Positions 15,272 to 21,902 of a DNA stretch of 21,902 nucleotides are shown here, one piece after another; the first letter of the stretch is position 1, and the number at the start of each line of letters is the position of its first letter. The notes beneath the pieces were generated by a model. It was not told the origin of the DNA and made no database searches. It saw nothing but the letters and a program-made list of their open reading frames with translations. The position numbers were made by a program, and so were the translations under genes. The stretch comes from a virus. Location of the stretch: IMG/VR virus record IMGVR_UViG_3300028299_000032, positions 1 to 21,902 of that record; one strand, written 5' to 3'.

Positions 15272-16046
15272 GATAAAAACTGATAACATTGCTGCAGATA
15301 CTAGTAGTAGATTTTCAGGATTCAGTTGGGCAGATAAAGATATTATCAAGAGTCTAAGTCCTATAACTGTTGTAGGTGCTGGCGGTATAGGCTCTTGGTT
15401 TACTCTTTTAGCTAGTAGAGTAGGATATAAAATAGTCATCTATGATAATGATATCGTAGAAAGACATAATATAGGAGGACAACTTTATTATACTAAAAGT
15501 ATTATGCGAAAAAAGGTAGATACATTATCTCGTATTATACAAGATTTTAGTCCACAAGGGGAAGTTTTACCAGTAGATGTTTTTGTAGACGAAAATACCC
15601 TTATTAATACTAAAATAATAATATCTGCTGTTGATAACATGAAGGCTAGAAACATTATTTATAATTCTTTTACCAATCATTTACAAGAAGCATTTAATGA
15701 TGGATATACAATTTCTGAAAACGGATTATATCTTGAACATAGTGATGGATATAATTTAGCATGTCTTTTTATAGATGGTAGATTACTTGCAGAGCAGTTT
15801 CAAGTATATGCTGTAACTCCTAAATCATTAAGTAGATATGCTGAAACACTATTTTCCGATGATGAACTGGAAGAAGAAGCATGTTCTATTAAACAAACTA
15901 GTCATTTTGCTGCTGGAATAGCTTTTAATATGATTAGAGTGCTTAATAACTATGTAGCTAACTTTATTGATCCTGATTGTGGAAGAGAGGTTCCTTTTAG
16001 TATTATAGATGACGGGTTATTAATAATGCCAACTATTGAATTATGA
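15255..16046 (+). CDS. ThiF/E1-like adenylating enzyme
   Basis: A 263-residue ThiF/MoeB/E1-type protein. ATP binding is marked by VVGAGGIGSW (39-48), then the acidic YDNDIVERHN (D64/D66), Lys87 in RKKVD, and the Mg/adenylate site SAVDNMKAR (D127, N128, R132). The usual NLNRQ stretch reads NIGGQ, so its arginine is replaced by Gly75. DGRLLAEQ (174-180) matches a conserved E1-like loop. Cys210 (EEEACSIKQ) is the best candidate for a catalytic cysteine. It would adenylate the C terminus of the Ubl and hand it to the E2-like protein. It overlaps the JAB gene by 17 bases and the next gene by 4 (ATGA), so expression is coupled. Confidence 0.88.
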   Translation: METRTKIKTDNIAADTSSRFSGFSWADKDIIKSLSPITVVGAGGIGSWFTLLASRVGYKIVIYDNDIVERHNIGGQLYYTKSIMRKKVDTLSRIIQDFSPQGEVLPVDVFVDENTLINTKIIISAVDNMKARNIIYNSFTNHLQEAFNDGYTISENGLYLEHSDGYNLACLFIDGRLLAEQFQVYAVTPKSLSRYAETLFSDDELEEEACSIKQTSHFAAGIAFNMIRVLNNYVANFIDPDCGREVPFSIIDDGLLIMPTIEL

Positions 16047-17047
16047 TACAAGATGTAAGTCTAGGAGAAAAACATGGATCATTGGAATTTGATATTTCAT
16101 TAAGATTAAATCCAAACTCTTCTCTAGTGCCACTAGCAGTAGCATCAGCACAATTACCAGAAAAATATGTTGCTGATTACTACGAATCATCCACAGGATT
16201 TACTGCTGTTGTTAAAAATATAATATGTACTACTGTATTAAATAAACTAGGTATAAACTCGTCTTTTTCTAAAGCTGTAATAGACTATATATTAATTAAA
16301 GATATAAGATTAACTGCTACATCTAATTATCACTCTATTGACGATATAATATCTCTGGTAATTGATTTGTTTAATAAGTATATGGAAAATGAATATTCTA
16401 TCAAGTCTTCATTTAATATGAAGATTTTATATTCAGAATTAGATCTACCAAATTGTTATAGTAATAGGCAGATTGAAGAAAGAGCTACTAAAAGATTATT
16501 ACCAGATGGCAGGTACTATGCTATACGAAATAATCTAGATACTGATCTTATTTATAAATTAATATTTGATACTGCACCATCTTATACAGCTCAACAAAAG
16601 TCAACACTTTTACTAGTCAATCTAGCTACCTTAGTAATAGTTCCTTGGTATTCAACTATTCAAAGTAGTAGTTATACATATCATAGACTAGCTTCTTATC
16701 CTTATATAGCTTGTATACCTATGATACAAAAAGATCGTATTATAGATTTAATAGATACAATAGTTAAAGATAAGAAAGTGGAAAATGAATGGTTTGAGAT
16801 ATTTTTTGATCAAAAGTTCTTCGATACTTTTTCTAGATATAGAGTAGTTGGCTCCTTTAACAATATTATTTACAAAAAATATTTTAATGAAGGATATAAA
16901 ATCACTTTAGTTGACAATATATTTAAAGAGTTATTTACACGAGATACAGTTAAATCTACTAAAATTAAAAAACAAGTAGATTTTATTCAACAAGCTAATG
17001 CTCTAAATAGAGCAGTGATGTATAAAGCTAGGCATGCTTTAAAATAA
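16043..17047 (+). CDS. Unknown protein coupled to the E1-like gene
   Basis: A 334-residue protein I cannot assign. It starts within the E1-like stop (ATGA), so it is almost surely part of the same operon. The sequence has an N-terminal strand-rich part (GSLEFDISLRLNPN), helical segments with several hydrophobic stretches (STLLLVNLATLVIVPW) and a basic C terminus (KIKKQVDFIQQANALNRAVM). No zinc, RING-like or P-loop motif is visible, so it does not look like a canonical E3. It could be a target, adaptor or specificity factor of the Ubl cassette; that is only positional inference. Confidence 0.6.
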   Translation: MIQDVSLGEKHGSLEFDISLRLNPNSSLVPLAVASAQLPEKYVADYYESSTGFTAVVKNIICTTVLNKLGINSSFSKAVIDYILIKDIRLTATSNYHSIDDIISLVIDLFNKYMENEYSIKSSFNMKILYSELDLPNCYSNRQIEERATKRLLPDGRYYAIRNNLDTDLIYKLIFDTAPSYTAQQKSTLLLVNLATLVIVPWYSTIQSSSYTYHRLASYPYIACIPMIQKDRIIDLIDTIVKDKKVENEWFEIFFDQKFFDTFSRYRVVGSFNNIIYKKYFNEGYKITLVDNIFKELFTRDTVKSTKIKKQVDFIQQANALNRAVMYKARHALK

Positions 17048-17059
17048 CCTTATAGATTT

Positions 17060-18154
17060 ATGACTAGAGAAGAATATGATAGTGTAGATGCTATTAATTA
17101 TAGTACTCTATCAAAGATGCACGATGATCCTAAGAAGCTACTATTACCTCCATCCAAGCCAGGTAGAGGTAGATTAATGGGTAGTACTATTGACTGTTTA
17201 ATATTTTCTGGACAGGAGTTTAACGACAGATTTTTTATATCTGAAGCTAAGTTACCAGCTGAGAAAATGTTAGCAATGTTAGAACGTTATTTAGAATTAA
17301 CAGGAAACGATTTTTTACCAATTAATGAAAATATGGTAATGGCTGCTAGAACAGATGTAGAGTTTGCTATGAACTGGGGACGTTCTACAGTCATTACCAA
17401 ATTTGAGGAAGCTTGCTTTGATTATTTAAGTGAACTTATTGTTGCGGGAAACAGATTAGTTATTGACAAAAGAATAAAAGAAACTTGTGACCAAATAGCT
17501 ACTGAAGTATTAACTAATAAGTTTACCTATGATGTTATAACAAGAGGTGATATAGTTCTTAATCAACCAACATTTATATGGAATCAAAAAATTGATGATA
17601 GCGAGGGAAAAGAAATTACAGTAAAATGTAAAGGTATTGCTGATAATATTACAGTACGAGATTTAGATAAAGAAACAGTACTTGTTTACATAAACGACGG
17701 TAAATATTCTTCACAAGGTTGGAAAACATTTGAAAAAGATTTCGTAAATTGGAATTATCATTTACAACCACCAATGTATATATTAGCAGTTAACAGTTTA
17801 GTTAATGGGACGAATGAATATTGCGAAGAACCTTTGAAAGATATATTAAGAGGTAAAAAAGTAATGATATTTTTTAGATTTATAATTTATACTGAAGGTA
17901 ATTTACCATTAATTTATACACTACCATCAGATTTAATTACATTAGGATTTTATGGAGGAACTTTATATAACGGTGCAAGAAAAAAAGGAATTAACAGACT
18001 TATTGTTGATTATTTACGTCATAAAGCTTTAGAGTATTATGACTATCCGTGGGATATTTATGATAATGCAGGTACACTTGATCTAAGTATTCCATGTTCA
18101 GTTAATAGACCATTACAAATTAAACCTCAGACAACACAATCAGAAGACAAATAA
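17060..18154 (+). CDS. Cas4/RecE-type PD-(D/E)XK exonuclease
   Basis: A 364-residue nuclease of the PDDEXK_1/RecB family. It opens with INYSTLSKMHDDPKKLL, the typical substrate-entry motif of RecE-like exonucleases (S-xx-L-K). The helix GRLMGSTIDCLIF stands where these enzymes carry their conserved Gly-x-x-x-His, with Asp in place of His. Further on come D195 (KGIADNI), the D213-G-K215 catalytic pair, and YHLQPPMY giving the Q236-xxx-Y240 motif. It probably resects DNA ends to produce single strands for the Sak4-like annealing ATPase and the SSB-like protein encoded upstream. It starts 12 bases after the unknown Ubl-operon gene. Confidence 0.8.
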   Translation: MTREEYDSVDAINYSTLSKMHDDPKKLLLPPSKPGRGRLMGSTIDCLIFSGQEFNDRFFISEAKLPAEKMLAMLERYLELTGNDFLPINENMVMAARTDVEFAMNWGRSTVITKFEEACFDYLSELIVAGNRLVIDKRIKETCDQIATEVLTNKFTYDVITRGDIVLNQPTFIWNQKIDDSEGKEITVKCKGIADNITVRDLDKETVLVYINDGKYSSQGWKTFEKDFVNWNYHLQPPMYILAVNSLVNGTNEYCEEPLKDILRGKKVMIFFRFIIYTEGNLPLIYTLPSDLITLGFYGGTLYNGARKKGINRLIVDYLRHKALEYYDYPWDIYDNAGTLDLSIPCSVNRPLQIKPQTTQSEDK

Positions 18155-18156
18155 TT

Positions 18157-18993
18157 ATGATAGCAAAAAGGACTGTAAACTTACAAGACGGGCGTTTGTT
18201 AATATTAGAAGCAATTAATGCTAGACATGTTAAACTTTACACTAACTCAAACAACTTACAGACTTTTGTATCTTCTGAACATAGTAGAAATTCTATTATT
18301 AGACTTGATATTAATAATGAGTTTATAATAGATTTACTTGATCCTGATTTATCTAAACTGCATTTTAATATTACAAATACATTTATAGCAAACTATTATT
18401 TAACAAAGATAATTAAATCAGGATTATCTACTTACTTATTAGAAACAATGCCTAGAACTGTTAGTTCATTCTTTATTCCGCCTATAGTAGTTCCATCTAA
18501 AGATTGGTTAGATTGGAATAGATTGTTTTGTAATGCTTATTTTGTTAAAATAAAACAACCTAAAGAAAGATATTATGTTGGCCTTATGTTTAGATTTTTA
18601 CCTACAGATGCCTATCATAACCTTGAATCCAAGCTAATTAAATTATCAACATTCTTTAAACACTATCCTTGGGATTATGACTATGAACTATTTACGTTTG
18701 TGGTTAATGAAAGTCAATCTAATGATCTAAATCTACTACTTGATAGTAAATATTCAAGAGTATCAGAATCATATAAAGCTAAGATTTTATACTTTAATAA
18801 GTTTTCTGCTACTGGAGACATGGCTAAAATCCTATGTAAGCATCCTGATAGAAGACGTCAGCTAGAATTAGATTTAGAATGTGAGATAAATGAAGAAACA
18901 GAACTATTTGAAGCAGTTGATTTAGAAAAAGAGCTTTTAATTATAACAGATAATGTTTTACAAAAACTTGGTAGAGTGGGTCAGCTAACATAG
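18157..18993 (+). CDS. Hypothetical protein, 278 aa
   Basis: Not recognised. The N-terminal third is strand-rich (RTVNLQDGRLLILEAINARH), the middle contains aromatic-rich segments (SKDWLDWNRLFCNAYFVKIK), and the C terminus is strongly acidic and helical (LECEINEETELFEAVDLEKE). It starts two bases after the nuclease stop. Its stop codon TAG lies in the loop of a terminator-like hairpin, so it is probably the last gene of a transcription unit. No membrane segment or catalytic motif is seen. Confidence 0.65.
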   Translation: MIAKRTVNLQDGRLLILEAINARHVKLYTNSNNLQTFVSSEHSRNSIIRLDINNEFIIDLLDPDLSKLHFNITNTFIANYYLTKIIKSGLSTYLLETMPRTVSSFFIPPIVVPSKDWLDWNRLFCNAYFVKIKQPKERYYVGLMFRFLPTDAYHNLESKLIKLSTFFKHYPWDYDYELFTFVVNESQSNDLNLLLDSKYSRVSESYKAKILYFNKFSATGDMAKILCKHPDRRRQLELDLECEINEETELFEAVDLEKELLIITDNVLQKLGRVGQLT

Positions 18994-19012
18994 GCTGACT
19001 CACCTACTTTAA
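18971..19012 (+). terminator. Terminator-like hairpin overlapping a stop codon
   Basis: Arms GTAGAGTGGGTCAGC (18971-18985) and GCTGACTCACCTAC (18994-19007) pair over 14 bp with one bulged A and one G-U wobble. The loop TAACATAG contains the stop codon of the preceding gene. A short TTT run and A/T-rich sequence follow. It would end transcripts of the nuclease/unknown pair; the T-run is short, so termination may be partial. Confidence 0.6.
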
Positions 19013-19022
19013 TAAATAAACT

Positions 19023-19298
19023 ATGGAACGTGAAAATATATTATGCTATGATGTTAATAGTACACCTGTAGGATGGGCATTACAAGATGTATTTATAACA
19101 ATGTCTGAAAGTAATGTTTTATTTTATCAGGAACATAAACTAGGCTATCCGCCTTCTTCTAAACCATATATATTAAATGCTTATAAAAATGAAGTAGTTA
19201 TTATTGATATAACTACTGAAGAAGGTAAACTAATACTAAAAAAGACAGAAGATGCTAGACAACGATCAAATAATACTATTCAAGAAAGTACTGGGTAA
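19023..19298 (+). CDS. Hypothetical protein, 91 aa
   Basis: A small soluble protein with strand-like segments (ENILCYDVNSTPVGWALQDV; NEVVIIDITTEEGKLILKK) and no recognised motif. It is the first gene after the terminator-like hairpin, with an A/T-rich leader (AATAAATAAACT) before its ATG. It overlaps the glycosylase gene by 47 bases, which suggests they are co-expressed. Confidence 0.6.
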   Translation: MERENILCYDVNSTPVGWALQDVFITMSESNVLFYQEHKLGYPPSSKPYILNAYKNEVVIIDITTEEGKLILKKTEDARQRSNNTIQESTG

Positions 19299-19956
19299 TG
19301 CATGGTATATAGCATTAGAGAAGACTTTAAATACAAAAGAGTTCTCTAATTTAGCTAAATTCATTAATTATGAAAGAACTAAATATACCATTTATCCTGA
19401 GAATATGGAAACTATTTTTCGTGCTTTTACATTGACTTCTCTTTCAGATATACTTGTAATAATTTTAGGACAAACACCGTATCACAATGGAAGGTATGAT
19501 GGTTTGGCATTTTCAAATGGTGGTCAGAAACATCCTTCTCCCTCTCTCCTTAACATTTTGGTTGAGGTAGAAACCCAGATATATCAAAATCATAAAGACC
19601 TTCTCTCAGAGCCTTATTTCGATCTTTCCAGATGGGCAAAGCAGGGAGTTCTTTTACTAAATACAGCTTTAACAGTAAGGAAAGGTGAACCTGAATCACA
19701 TATAGAACAATGGGAATTTTTTACAGCAGAAGTAATGAAAGCTTTAGGTAGACATCATTCTGGTTTAATCTATATGTTATGGGGTAAGCATGCCAAAAGT
19801 TATATTAAGTTTATAGATAGAGATAGAAATTATATCTTAACTTGTGGACATCCTGTAACTAAGCATTACGGTAATGATCTATGGTCTAATAATGGACACT
19901 TTGCTGAAGCTAATAGAATATTAAAGAGTATTAATAATAGGCGAATTAAATGGTAA
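19252..19956 (+). CDS. Family 1 uracil-DNA glycosylase homologue with altered active site
   Basis: A 234-residue protein that aligns by eye along UNG. LVIILGQTPYHNGRYDGLAFS (69-88) matches the water-activating loop, followed by HPSPSLLNIL (94-103), VLLLNTALTVRKGEPESH (133-150, with the uracil-binding Asn137), and CGHP (198-201, with His200). Two features are unusual. The catalytic Asp of GQDPYH is Thr75, and the intercalation loop HPSPLS is HPVTKHYGN. The Phe and Asn of the base pocket are kept. Family knowledge says the Asp is needed for efficient uracil excision, so this protein may be weak, altered in specificity, or used to bind rather than cut uracil DNA. The first ATG overlaps the upstream gene by 47 bases. 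Confidence 0.88.
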   Translation: MLDNDQIILFKKVLGNAWYIALEKTLNTKEFSNLAKFINYERTKYTIYPENMETIFRAFTLTSLSDILVIILGQTPYHNGRYDGLAFSNGGQKHPSPSLLNILVEVETQIYQNHKDLLSEPYFDLSRWAKQGVLLLNTALTVRKGEPESHIEQWEFFTAEVMKALGRHHSGLIYMLWGKHAKSYIKFIDRDRNYILTCGHPVTKHYGNDLWSNNGHFAEANRILKSINNRRIKW

Positions 19957-19967
19957 ACTAAAAAGAT

Positions 19968-20300
19968 ATGATACCACTAAACAAAGGCTCAAGAGACTTT
20001 CTTAAACTATTATTTACTTATGATTATATCAAGCTTCTGAAAGAAATGCTTAGAGATGAACAAGTAAAGTCAATAACTCTTTTAGAGGAAAGAGATGCTT
20101 TGTTATCAGAACTGCAGAAAATGAATAAAGCCGATAAAGAGTTTAAGAATGAGGTAAGGAAGACTGTTTATGTAAAGAATATACTAACTCTTAATGCTAG
20201 TTTACGTGAAAATAATAGAAAATTAAGAAGAAATAATAACGATTTAGTAGGTGAATTAGTAATACTAAAAGCCGAGCTAGATAAATTAAAACAAACTTAA
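19968..20300 (+). CDS. Coiled-coil hypothetical protein, 110 aa
   Basis: A highly charged helical protein with heptad-like leucines from about residue 35 to 108 (LLEERDALLSELQKMN; LRENNRKLRRNNNDLVGELV; LKAELDKLK). It is predicted to form a coiled coil and probably an oligomer or scaffold. No enzyme motif is present. It lies between the glycosylase and PurA homologues with gaps of about ten bases on each side, so it appears co-transcribed with them. Confidence 0.65.
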   Translation: MIPLNKGSRDFLKLLFTYDYIKLLKEMLRDEQVKSITLLEERDALLSELQKMNKADKEFKNEVRKTVYVKNILTLNASLRENNRKLRRNNNDLVGELVILKAELDKLKQT

Positions 20301-20309
20301 ATTAACATA

Positions 20310-21446
20310 ATGAAAACAAGCGTAGTCCTAGGATTAGGTTACGGGGATGAAGGTAAGGGAGTAGTAGTAAACTCCCTTGCCTCACAATCATCTTCAGCCT
20401 TAGTAATTAGATTTTCTGGAGGTCATCAATGTGGTCACACAGTTATACATGATAATGTACGTCACATATTTAGTAATTTTGGTTCTGGCACTTTAGTAGA
20501 TATTCCTACTTATTGGTCTAGATATTGTACTATAAATCCTACATCCATAGTCAGGGAATATGAAATACTTGTTAAAAAAGGTATTAAGCCTATACTGTTT
20601 ATTGATAGAGACTGTCCTATTATAATACCTATGGACATAGCAAGTAACCAGCTTCATACAAATTATTTTAGGAATGGTACTGTAGGTGTTGGTTTTGGTG
20701 CTGCTATAGAAAGAAATGAAAAAGGTTATAGGTTAGTAGCATCAGATATGTTAGATAAGACTTTATTTCGTACAAAATTGTCTAATATAAATGAAAGATG
20801 TTACGATAGAACATGGGAAGAAAAAGAGTTTTTAGCTGATGTAGAAACTTTAAATAACTTAAGTACTGTTACTATAATTAATGATATAAATAAATTACCT
20901 ATCACAAATACTACGCATATTATTTGCGAAGGCTCACAAGGTATTTTGTTAGATCAGACTTTTGGATTTTTTCCTTATGTAACAAGAGCTAATACTACTA
21001 GTCAAAATATGTGGGAACTATTTAAGCAGTTACCAATTAACTATAGTGATATTAATATATACTATGTAACTAGATGCTATCAAACTAGACACGGTAACGG
21101 GCCAATGTTTCCATCTATCCCACTAGATCAAGCACACGCTATTGTAGATTTTACTAATGTGACTAATCCTTATCAAGGAGTATTAAGAATGAGTTCGTTA
21201 TCTGGAAGTGCTTTAAATTATGCTTTAGACTGTGACGCTAGATTTATCTCTTCAATAGTAAAGAAAAAACTTGTTATAACATGTATAGATCAAATTGAAT
21301 CTCCATTTGTTTCATGGAAAGGTACAAAATATCAGTTAGAACCTTTTTTAAAGTCTGTATTAATGAAGAAATACAATTTTACTAATATCTATCAATGTAA
21401 TTCGCCTAACGGTAATATAACTGAATTAACATATCAACCTTTTTAA
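20310..21446 (+). CDS. Adenylosuccinate synthetase (PurA) homologue
   Basis: A 378-residue PurA-family enzyme, shorter than the usual 420-430. Present are the GTP-binding start LGLGYGDEGKG (7-17) with the catalytic Asp13 kept, GGHQCGHT (37-44) with catalytic His43, EGSQGILLDQTFGFFPYVTR (207-226), and YQTRHGNGP (257-264). In PurZ of 2-aminoadenine phages the Asp is replaced by Ser or Gly, so this looks PurA-like. The guanine-recognition motif, normally T-K-L-D, reads TCID (324-327), so nucleotide preference may differ. The enzyme would convert IMP plus aspartate to adenylosuccinate, supplying adenine nucleotides for an AT-rich genome. No purB-like gene is visible here. Confidence 0.88.
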   Translation: MKTSVVLGLGYGDEGKGVVVNSLASQSSSALVIRFSGGHQCGHTVIHDNVRHIFSNFGSGTLVDIPTYWSRYCTINPTSIVREYEILVKKGIKPILFIDRDCPIIIPMDIASNQLHTNYFRNGTVGVGFGAAIERNEKGYRLVASDMLDKTLFRTKLSNINERCYDRTWEEKEFLADVETLNNLSTVTIINDINKLPITNTTHIICEGSQGILLDQTFGFFPYVTRANTTSQNMWELFKQLPINYSDINIYYVTRCYQTRHGNGPMFPSIPLDQAHAIVDFTNVTNPYQGVLRMSSLSGSALNYALDCDARFISSIVKKKLVITCIDQIESPFVSWKGTKYQLEPFLKSVLMKKYNFTNIYQCNSPNGNITELTYQPF

Positions 21447-21456
21447 AATAGAAGTT

Positions 21457-21786
21457 ATGGAAAGACAAATATTTCATGAAAGCTGTATGAATTGCACAAG
21501 TCAATTAGTTTATGGAATTGAAAAATGCAAGTACTGTTGTTACTATCAAGCAGACTGGGCTTTAAAAGATTTATCTACCACAGAGCAGCCTAAAATCATA
21601 TTACCTACTCTTGAAGAGAAAATGCAGCAAGAAGCAGAAGCATTTGCTAATTATCTTCACCTTAATTATCAACCAGATGCAGATACAGGAAATTGGCTAG
21701 ATCACCATAAACAAGGTAATGAAGGAATAATTGAAATAAAAACTACCTCTGAACTCTATAACGAATATCAAAAACAAAAGGCATGA
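21457..21786 (+). CDS. Four-cysteine (zinc-ribbon-like) protein, 109 aa
   Basis: A small protein with an N-terminal Cys cluster, C10-x2-C13 and C24-x2-C27 (plus C28), in the segment HESCMNCTSQ and EKCKYCCYY. That spacing suits a zinc ribbon. The rest is an acidic helix (LEEKMQQEAEAFANYL) and a polar tail. Possible roles are protein-protein or nucleic-acid binding; no family is recognised. It starts 10 bases after the PurA homologue and overlaps the next start (ATGA). Confidence 0.6.
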   Translation: MERQIFHESCMNCTSQLVYGIEKCKYCCYYQADWALKDLSTTEQPKIILPTLEEKMQQEAEAFANYLHLNYQPDADTGNWLDHHKQGNEGIIEIKTTSELYNEYQKQKA

Positions 21787-21902
21787 ACGCAAAAGAAACA
21801 CAAGTAGAATGGCAAACAAGAGATGAAATGCTGTATCCAACTAACCCATTACAAAGATTAGATGAAGTATTTGGTTTTACTTCAAGAGATTGTAGTGAAG
21901 AT
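21783..21902 (+). CDS. Partial gene, truncated by window end
   Basis: An open frame coupled to the previous stop by ATGA (21783-21786) and running off the window edge after 40 codons. It starts MNAKETQVEWQTRDEMLYPT and continues as NPLQRLDEVFGFTSRDCSED. Too short to assign, though the open frame and coupling support a real gene. Confidence 0.5.
   Translation, partial: MNAKETQVEWQTRDEMLYPTNPLQRLDEVFGFTSRDCSED

Noticed and set aside
20310-21446. PurZ and a 2-aminoadenine (Z) genome
   Set aside because: The diagnostic Asp-to-Ser/Gly change is absent (GDEGKG is kept), and no DatZ-like HD phosphohydrolase is seen in the window.
1-21902. CRISPR arrays, tRNA genes, insertion sequences and stop-codon reassignment
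   Set aside because: No regularly spaced repeats, no cloverleaf-like sequence or transposase noticed by eye, and TAG and TGA both end intact genes, so the standard code holds.

Overview
The window is a densely packed, AT-rich stretch of a tailed double-stranded DNA phage genome. Every credible gene lies on the + strand. Genes abut or overlap by a few bases, intergenic gaps are tiny, and TAA, TAG and TGA all act as ordinary stops, so the standard code fits. Start codons mostly follow A/T-rich leaders rather than strong Shine-Dalgarno sites, as is usual in Bacteroidota. The gene set is a family A DNA polymerase with proofreading domain, an SF2/SNF2-like helicase, a DnaB-like helicase, a DnaG-like primase, a Sak4-like ATPase, a Cas4/RecE-type nuclease, a UNG-type glycosylase and a PurA-like enzyme. 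Together these suggest the replication half of a crAss-like (Crassvirales) or related Bacteroidota phage. That placement is inference; no capsid, terminase or portal gene is present to confirm it.

Layout. 1-1240: small early-type genes, including a winged-helix protein. 1289-4265: DNA polymerase, an unknown gene, and a PD-(D/E)XK nuclease. 4258-5669: a possible DnaA-domain-IV-like protein, a membrane-anchored lytic transglycosylase-like protein whose signal anchor is encoded inside the preceding gene, and an acidic-tailed unknown. 5662-11819: the replisome and recombination core, with SF2 helicase, a possible helicase loader, DnaB-like helicase, Sak4-like ATPase, a small HTH protein, a probable ssDNA-binding protein and primase. 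11995-17047: a ubiquitin-like conjugation cassette. 17060-19007: a RecE/Cas4-like nuclease and an unknown gene ending in a terminator-like hairpin. 19023-21902: nucleotide and repair genes, with a UNG homologue, a coiled-coil protein, a PurA homologue, a four-cysteine protein, and the start of one more gene cut by the window edge.

The main point of interest is 11995-17047. In order it encodes: a ubiquitin-like beta-grasp domain with a histone-H1-like lysine/alanine tail; a single-pass membrane peptide that ends in the same short helical motif as that protein; a terminator hairpin; a large E2-like protein with an HGN...GKVCAG motif; a JAMM/JAB isopeptidase with a perfect HxHx7Sx2D motif; a ThiF/E1-like adenylating enzyme; and a coupled unknown protein. 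The composition resembles PRTRC plasmid cassettes and bacterial Ubl systems such as Bil. Here, though, it sits inside a phage replication region, without ParB and with the added tail and membrane parts. A plausible reading is that the phage processes and conjugates its own Ubl, possibly onto DNA-bound or membrane targets, for replication control or counter-defence. That function is not established by the sequence.

Other points: the UNG homologue has Thr where the water-activating Asp of GQDPYH should be. The PurA homologue keeps the catalytic Asp13 position, which argues against a 2-aminoadenine PurZ, but lacks the usual lysine of the guanine-recognition motif.
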